A DNA stretch of 10,528 nt from Cognatazoarcus sp050305135 (GTDB lineage Bacteria > Pseudomonadota > Gammaproteobacteria > Burkholderiales > Rhodocyclaceae). This document shows, in pieces, positions 7,643 through 10,528 of this stretch. Each line of letters opens with the position of its first letter. The first letter of the stretch is position 1. The position numbers were made by a program, and so were the translations under genes. A model generated the notes under the pieces. The model searched no databases. It had not been told where the DNA came from and was given only the letters and a program-made list of their open reading frames with translations. Location: contig JBNLET010000178.1 in NCBI GenBank assembly GCA_050305135.1, positions 1 through 10,528 on the forward strand, given 5' to 3'.

Positions 7643-7649
7643 TAGAACC

Positions 7650-8399
7650 ATGCACGACTCCGAAGCCGACTTCCTCGCCCGCTACGACATCCGCGACTAC
7701 CCGGTGCCGCTCGCCACGGTGGACCTGGCGATCTTCACGCTCGCCGAAGGCGCGCTGCAGATCCTGCTGGTGCAGCGCGCCGACCATCCGCAGCGCGGGC
7801 GCTGGGCGCTGCCGGGCGGCTTCGTGGATATCGCGCGCGACCCGTCGCTGGCAGCGACCGCGCACCGCAAGCTGGTCGACAAGACCGGCGTCGAGGCCCC
7901 CTACCTGGAGCAGGTGTGCACGGTCGGCGGGCCGCAGCGCGACCCGCGCGGCTGGTCGCTGACGGTGCTCTACATGGCCTTGATCGAGCACGCGCCGACG
8001 CTGGCGCAGATCGACGCCGACGGGCAGGCCCGCTGGTGGCGATGGGACGAGGTGGGGCAGCTCGAGCTGGCCTTCGACCATGCGCATCTCGCGCGACTGG
8101 CGCGCGACCGGCTGCGCCGCAAGACCGCCTACACCGCGCTGCCGGTCTTCGTGCTGCCGCAGCCGTTCACGCTCGGCGTGCTGCAGCGGGCCTTCGAGAC
8201 GCTGCTGGAGGCGCCGCTGGAGAAGAAGTCCTTTCGCCGCCGGATGGAGGAGTCGGGTCTGCTCGAAGTGGTCGGCGAAGGTCCGCCCGAAGGCGGCCGC
8301 GGACGGCCTGCGGCGCTGTGCCGGCCGCGGGCGGCGGCGCGCGACCATGTGTTTGCCAGGCTCGTAGGGCAAGAGGCGGCGCCGGCCCAGGCCTTCTGA
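7650..8399 (+). CDS. nrtR: NrtR-family transcriptional regulator of NAD metabolism (Nudix-related)
   Basis: A 249-residue protein with a Nudix-fold domain (about 20-150) and a C-terminal winged-helix domain (about 165-235; SFRRRMEESGLLE at 194-206, then GRGRPAAL at 216-223), the arrangement of NrtR repressors. The Nudix box is degenerate: GGFVD (56-60) is kept, but the REUxEE core reads RKLVDK (73-78), so catalytic glutamates are missing and the domain should bind, not cleave, its ligand. ADP-ribose is the known effector that releases NrtR from DNA. The ATG at 7650 was chosen because homology begins there (ARYDIRDYPVPLATVDL). An in-frame upstream extension to 7497 would overlap the divergent nadM start and looks non-coding. 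No Shine-Dalgarno precedes 7650, and the TATAGA box lies 3 bp upstream, so the mRNA may be leaderless. Confidence 0.93.
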   Translation: MHDSEADFLARYDIRDYPVPLATVDLAIFTLAEGALQILLVQRADHPQRGRWALPGGFVDIARDPSLAATAHRKLVDKTGVEAPYLEQVCTVGGPQRDPRGWSLTVLYMALIEHAPTLAQIDADGQARWWRWDEVGQLELAFDHAHLARLARDRLRRKTAYTALPVFVLPQPFTLGVLQRAFETLLEAPLEKKSFRRRMEESGLLEVVGEGPPEGGRGRPAALCRPRAAARDHVFARLVGQEAAPAQAF

Positions 8400-8421
8400 G
8401 CGCACCAGTCGCCGAAAGGGC

Positions 8422-8450
8422 TTTACATGGCGTGGCGCACCCGCTACATT
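8422..8450 (+). promoter_or_regulatory. Promoter of the tetR-family gene
   Basis: TTTACA (8422-8427) matches five of six -35 consensus bases. It is followed by a 17-bp spacer and TACATT (8445-8450), which matches four of six -10 bases. The 24-bp palindrome begins inside the -10 box and covers the expected start site, so a bound repressor would block initiation. Confidence 0.55.
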
Positions 8451-8471
8451 AATTACCGTACGGTAATTAAT
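8448..8471. promoter_or_regulatory. Perfect 24-bp palindromic operator upstream of tetR
   Basis: ATTAATTACCGT is followed directly by its exact reverse complement ACGGTAATTAAT. The core ATTACC-N4-GGTAAT recurs in the palindrome before the exporter (9093-9124). The site overlaps the tetR -10 box and lies 11 bp before the ATG, the usual position for TetR autoregulation. Confidence 0.82.
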
Positions 8472-8482
8472 TGCAGGAGACG

Positions 8483-9082
8483 ATGCGCGCGAAGGACTCG
8501 AACAGGTCGGTCGGCCGGCCGCGGATCTTCGACGAGCAGGTGGCGCTGAACGCGGTGCTGGAGACCTTCTGGCGGCGCGGCTACGAGGCCACCTCGCTGG
8601 CGGACCTGTGCGAGGCGACCGGACTGCACAAGGGCAGCCTCTACCAGGCCTTCGGCGACAAGCACCAGTTGTTCATGCGGGCGCTGACGAGCTACGCGGA
8701 GCAACAGGTCGGCGAGGTGGCCGCGGTGGCGGCCGAGGCGGATTCGCCGCTCGGCAGCCTGCATGCCATCGTCCGGCACCTGGCGGGCAAGGCCGGCAAC
8801 GACCGGGGATGCATGCTGATCAACAGCATGGTCGAATTGGCGCCGCACGACGCGGAGGTCAGAAACACCTTGCGCAGCATCGGCCAGCGGCAGGCGGGCA
8901 TGCTGGCCGGGCTGATCGGCAAGGCGCAGCAGGCGGGCGAGATCCGGCCGGAATTGTCACCCGCGAAACTGGCAAGACAACTGATGGTGACGCTCGCGGG
9001 CGGTGCCGCCACGGCGAAGGGGATTCTGGATCCGCAGGAGGTCCGCGAGGTGCTCGACGAGCTGCTCGACACCTGGACCTGA
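8483..9082 (+). CDS. TetR/AcrR-family transcriptional regulator
   Basis: A 199-residue DNA-binding repressor. It opens with a basic stretch and GRPRIFD (11-17), then the TetR helix-turn-helix at about 37-59 (TSLADLCEATGLHKGSLYQAF region). The C-terminal ligand-binding half includes RGCMLINSMVELAPHD (108-123), a signature seen in many TetR proteins with this N-terminus. The ATG at 8483 was chosen over an in-frame TTG at 8471 because AGGAG (8475-8479) lies just upstream (3-nt spacing, rather short) and the TTG lies within the operator and lacks a ribosome-binding site. It is followed 60 bp downstream on the same strand by the exporter gene; matching palindromes precede both genes, so it likely represses itself and the exporter. 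The inducing ligand cannot be told from the sequence. Confidence 0.92.
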   Translation: MRAKDSNRSVGRPRIFDEQVALNAVLETFWRRGYEATSLADLCEATGLHKGSLYQAFGDKHQLFMRALTSYAEQQVGEVAAVAAEADSPLGSLHAIVRHLAGKAGNDRGCMLINSMVELAPHDAEVRNTLRSIGQRQAGMLAGLIGKAQQAGEIRPELSPAKLARQLMVTLAGGAATAKGILDPQEVREVLDELLDTWT

Positions 9083-9092
9083 AATTTTTTTG

Positions 9093-9124
9093 GCCTATTT
9101 ATTACCAATCGGTAATAAATAGGC
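9093..9124. promoter_or_regulatory. 32-bp interrupted palindromic operator before the exporter gene
   Basis: Arms GCCTATTTATTACC and GGTAATAAATAGGC are exact reverse complements around the centre AATC. The inner ATTACC-N4-GGTAAT equals that of the tetR operator. It lies between the tetR stop and the exporter ATG, just upstream of the ribosome-binding site GGGAG (9131-9135). A weak promoter (TTGGCC 9090-9095, 17 bp, TAATAA 9113-9118) overlaps it. The T-run (9085-9091) comes before the hairpin on the plus strand, so this is not a tetR terminator. Confidence 0.78.
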
Positions 9125-9142
9125 TCCAACGGGAGAGCTGTC

Positions 9143-10528
9143 ATGGGTAACTACTTCAAGGCCATAGACCGTTTTGCCGCCGGGCTGACCCGCGGCGTCA
9201 TCGGCCATCGCTGGCTAGTCGTGCTGCTTGCCTTCGCGCTGGCCGGCCTGCTGGGCATCGGCGCCGGCCGGCTGGATTTCTCGACCAACTACCGGGTGTT
9301 CTTCTCCAAGGCCAACCCCGAACTGAAGGCCTTCGAGGCCTTGCAGGACACCTACACCAAGAACGACAACTTCCTCTTCGTCGTCGCACCGCGCGCCGGC
9401 GACGCCTTCGCGCCGCAGACCCTGGCGGCGGTGGAGCGGCTGACCGCGGCGGCCTGGAAGATCCCGTACGCGATCCGCGTCGACTCGGTCACCAACTTCC
9501 AGCACACCCATGCCGTCGGCGACGAGCTGATCGTCGAGGACCTGGTGCGCGACCCGCTCGCGCAGCCCGCCGGCCTGCTCGCCGAGCGGCGCCAGGTGGC
9601 GCTGCAGGAGCCGCTGCTGCGCGACCAGTTGATCACCCGCGACGGCAAGGCCACGGCCGTCAACGTCGTGCTGCAATACCCGGAGCGCAGCCTGTTCGAG
9701 GTGCCCGAGGCGGTCGAGGCGGCGCGCGCGCTGAAGCGTGAGATCGAGGCCGACTACCCGGATCTGGCGGTCTACCTGACCGGCGTCTCGATGCTCAACA
9801 ACGCCTTCGCCGAGACCGGCATGAGCGACGGCGCGACACTGATGCCGCTGATGTTCGCGGTGATCTTCGCGCTGACCTGGCTGTTCGTCCGTTCGTTTCC
9901 GGCCACGCTGGCCACCATGCTGGTGATCATGCTGTCCACCGTCGTCGCGATGGGCGCGGCCGGCTTCGCCGGCGTCAAGCTGACGCCGATCTCGATGTCG
10001 GCGCCGGTGGTGATCCTGACGCTGGCGGTGGCCGATTCGGTGCACATCCTGCTCGCATTGCGCACGCTGATGCGCGGCGGCATGGACAAGTCGAAGGCGC
10101 TGGTCGAGGCGCTGCGGGTCAATTTCCTGGCCGTGACGATCACTTCGCTGACCACCGTCGTCGGCTTCCTGGCGCTGAACTTCTCCGACTCGCCGCCGTA
10201 CTGGCACCTGGGCAACATCACCGCCACCGGCATCGCGGCCGCCTGGCTGTACTCGGTCACGCTGCTGCCTGCGTTGATCAGCGTGCTGCCCTACCGGGCG
10301 TGCAGCGAAAGCCGGCCGGCCGGCTCGCAGCGGGCGATGGATCGCCTGGCCGAGTGGGTCATCCGCCACCATCGCGGGCTGCTCGTCGCGGTCGGCGGAT
10401 TCGCGCTGGTGCTGGCGGCCTTCGTCCCGACGCTGACATTCAACGACCAGTGGGTCGAATACTTCGACCAGCGCATCGAGTTCCGCACCGATTCGGACCA
10501 GGCGCAGCGGCACTTCGGCCTCTACCCG
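9143..10528 (+). CDS. MMPL-family RND exporter (COG1033 type), N-terminal part
   Basis: The first 462 residues of an inner-membrane proton-driven exporter; the frame is open to the right edge. TM1 is at about 22-42, followed by a periplasmic domain (about 45-230), a cluster of hydrophobic helices (about 231-250, 254-277, 283-308, 325-346, 358-383) and the first helix of the second half (about 411-430), leading into a second periplasmic loop (TFNDQWVEYF, 432-441). This internal duplication is typical of RND proteins. ADSVH at 297-301 places a charged Asp (D298) in the fourth helix, a plausible proton-relay residue. GGGAG (9131-9135) precedes the ATG by 7 nt. It is co-oriented with the TetR gene and preceded by a matching operator, so expression is probably TetR-controlled. 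Substrate unknown; lipids, hydrophobic compounds or hopanoids are possible for this family. Confidence 0.92.
   Translation, partial: MGNYFKAIDRFAAGLTRGVIGHRWLVVLLAFALAGLLGIGAGRLDFSTNYRVFFSKANPELKAFEALQDTYTKNDNFLFVVAPRAGDAFAPQTLAAVERLTAAAWKIPYAIRVDSVTNFQHTHAVGDELIVEDLVRDPLAQPAGLLAERRQVALQEPLLRDQLITRDGKATAVNVVLQYPERSLFEVPEAVEAARALKREIEADYPDLAVYLTGVSMLNNAFAETGMSDGATLMPLMFAVIFALTWLFVRSFPATLATMLVIMLSTVVAMGAAGFAGVKLTPISMSAPVVILTLAVADSVHILLALRTLMRGGMDKSKALVEALRVNFLAVTITSLTTVVGFLALNFSDSPPYWHLGNITATGIAAAWLYSVTLLPALISVLPYRACSESRPAGSQRAMDRLAEWVIRHHRGLLVAVGGFALVLAAFVPTLTFNDQWVEYFDQRIEFRTDSDQAQRHFGLYP

Noticed and set aside
7610..7644. Inverted repeat TATCGTAGCG / CGCCACTATA with a 15-bp gap
   Set aside because: Eight of ten bases match, but the 19-bp repeat at 7624-7642 uses the same right half with tighter spacing and has a counterpart before nadV. 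The left arm here is probably chance, or the nadM -10 region.
7497..7649. N-terminal extension of NrtR to an ATG at 7497
   Set aside because: It would overlap the divergent nadM start, cover the operator and leader hairpins, and has no family similarity before residue 1 of the chosen start.
8471..8482. TTG at 8471 as the tetR start
   Set aside because: It overlaps the palindromic operator and has no ribosome-binding site. ATG 8483 has AGGAG just upstream, and the family usually begins close to the GRPR segment.
9085..9124. T-run plus palindrome as a rho-independent terminator for tetR
   Set aside because: On the plus strand the T-run comes before the hairpin, and on the minus strand no T-tract follows it. 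The shared core with the tetR operator makes an operator the better reading.

Overview
The window is about two-thirds G+C, densely coded, with Shine-Dalgarno-led genes. Its gene families (NrtR, NadM-Nudix, a bacterial NAMPT, a COG1033-type RND exporter) point to a proteobacterium, most likely beta or gamma. No rRNA, tRNA, CRISPR array, transposase or integrase was seen, and nothing pins down the genus.

Layout. (1) 4435 to 1, minus strand: the first about 1478 codons of one very large secreted modular protein that runs off the left edge. It has a signal peptide, an alpha/alpha-toroid of squalene-cyclase/prenyltransferase-repeat type, four carboxypeptidase-regulatory-like beta modules, a CARDB-like stretch and about 16 NHL-type propeller blades. 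(2) 4436-4936: a 500-bp gap without a convincing gene. It holds a relatively AT-rich island, several short palindromes, a weak promoter candidate for the large gene and a possible nadV terminator. (3) 4937-8399: an NAD-salvage module, nadV (nicotinamide phosphoribosyltransferase) and nadM-Nudix on the minus strand, with nrtR divergent on the plus strand. (4) 8400-10528: a TetR-family regulator followed by an MMPL/RND exporter that runs off the right edge.

How the parts work together. NadV makes NMN from nicotinamide. NadM adenylylates NMN to NAD, and its intact Nudix domain should hydrolyse ADP-ribose. NrtR has a visibly broken Nudix box, as expected of the repressor family that senses ADP-ribose. 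Two matching 19-bp inverted repeats (TAGTGGC-N5-GCCnCTA type) lie upstream of nadV and in the nadM/nrtR divergent gap and are the likely NrtR operators. The nadV and nadM leaders also share an identical 14-mer that folds into a stem-loop with an ACAGA loop. It ends 28 and 27 nt before the respective start codons and is preceded in each leader by another hairpin. This possible RNA-level control element is the most unusual signal in the window.

The tetR/exporter pair has its own circuit. A perfect 24-bp palindrome overlaps the tetR promoter, and a 32-bp interrupted palindrome lies before the exporter. They share the core ATTACC-N4-GGTAAT, which suggests autoregulation plus control of the exporter.
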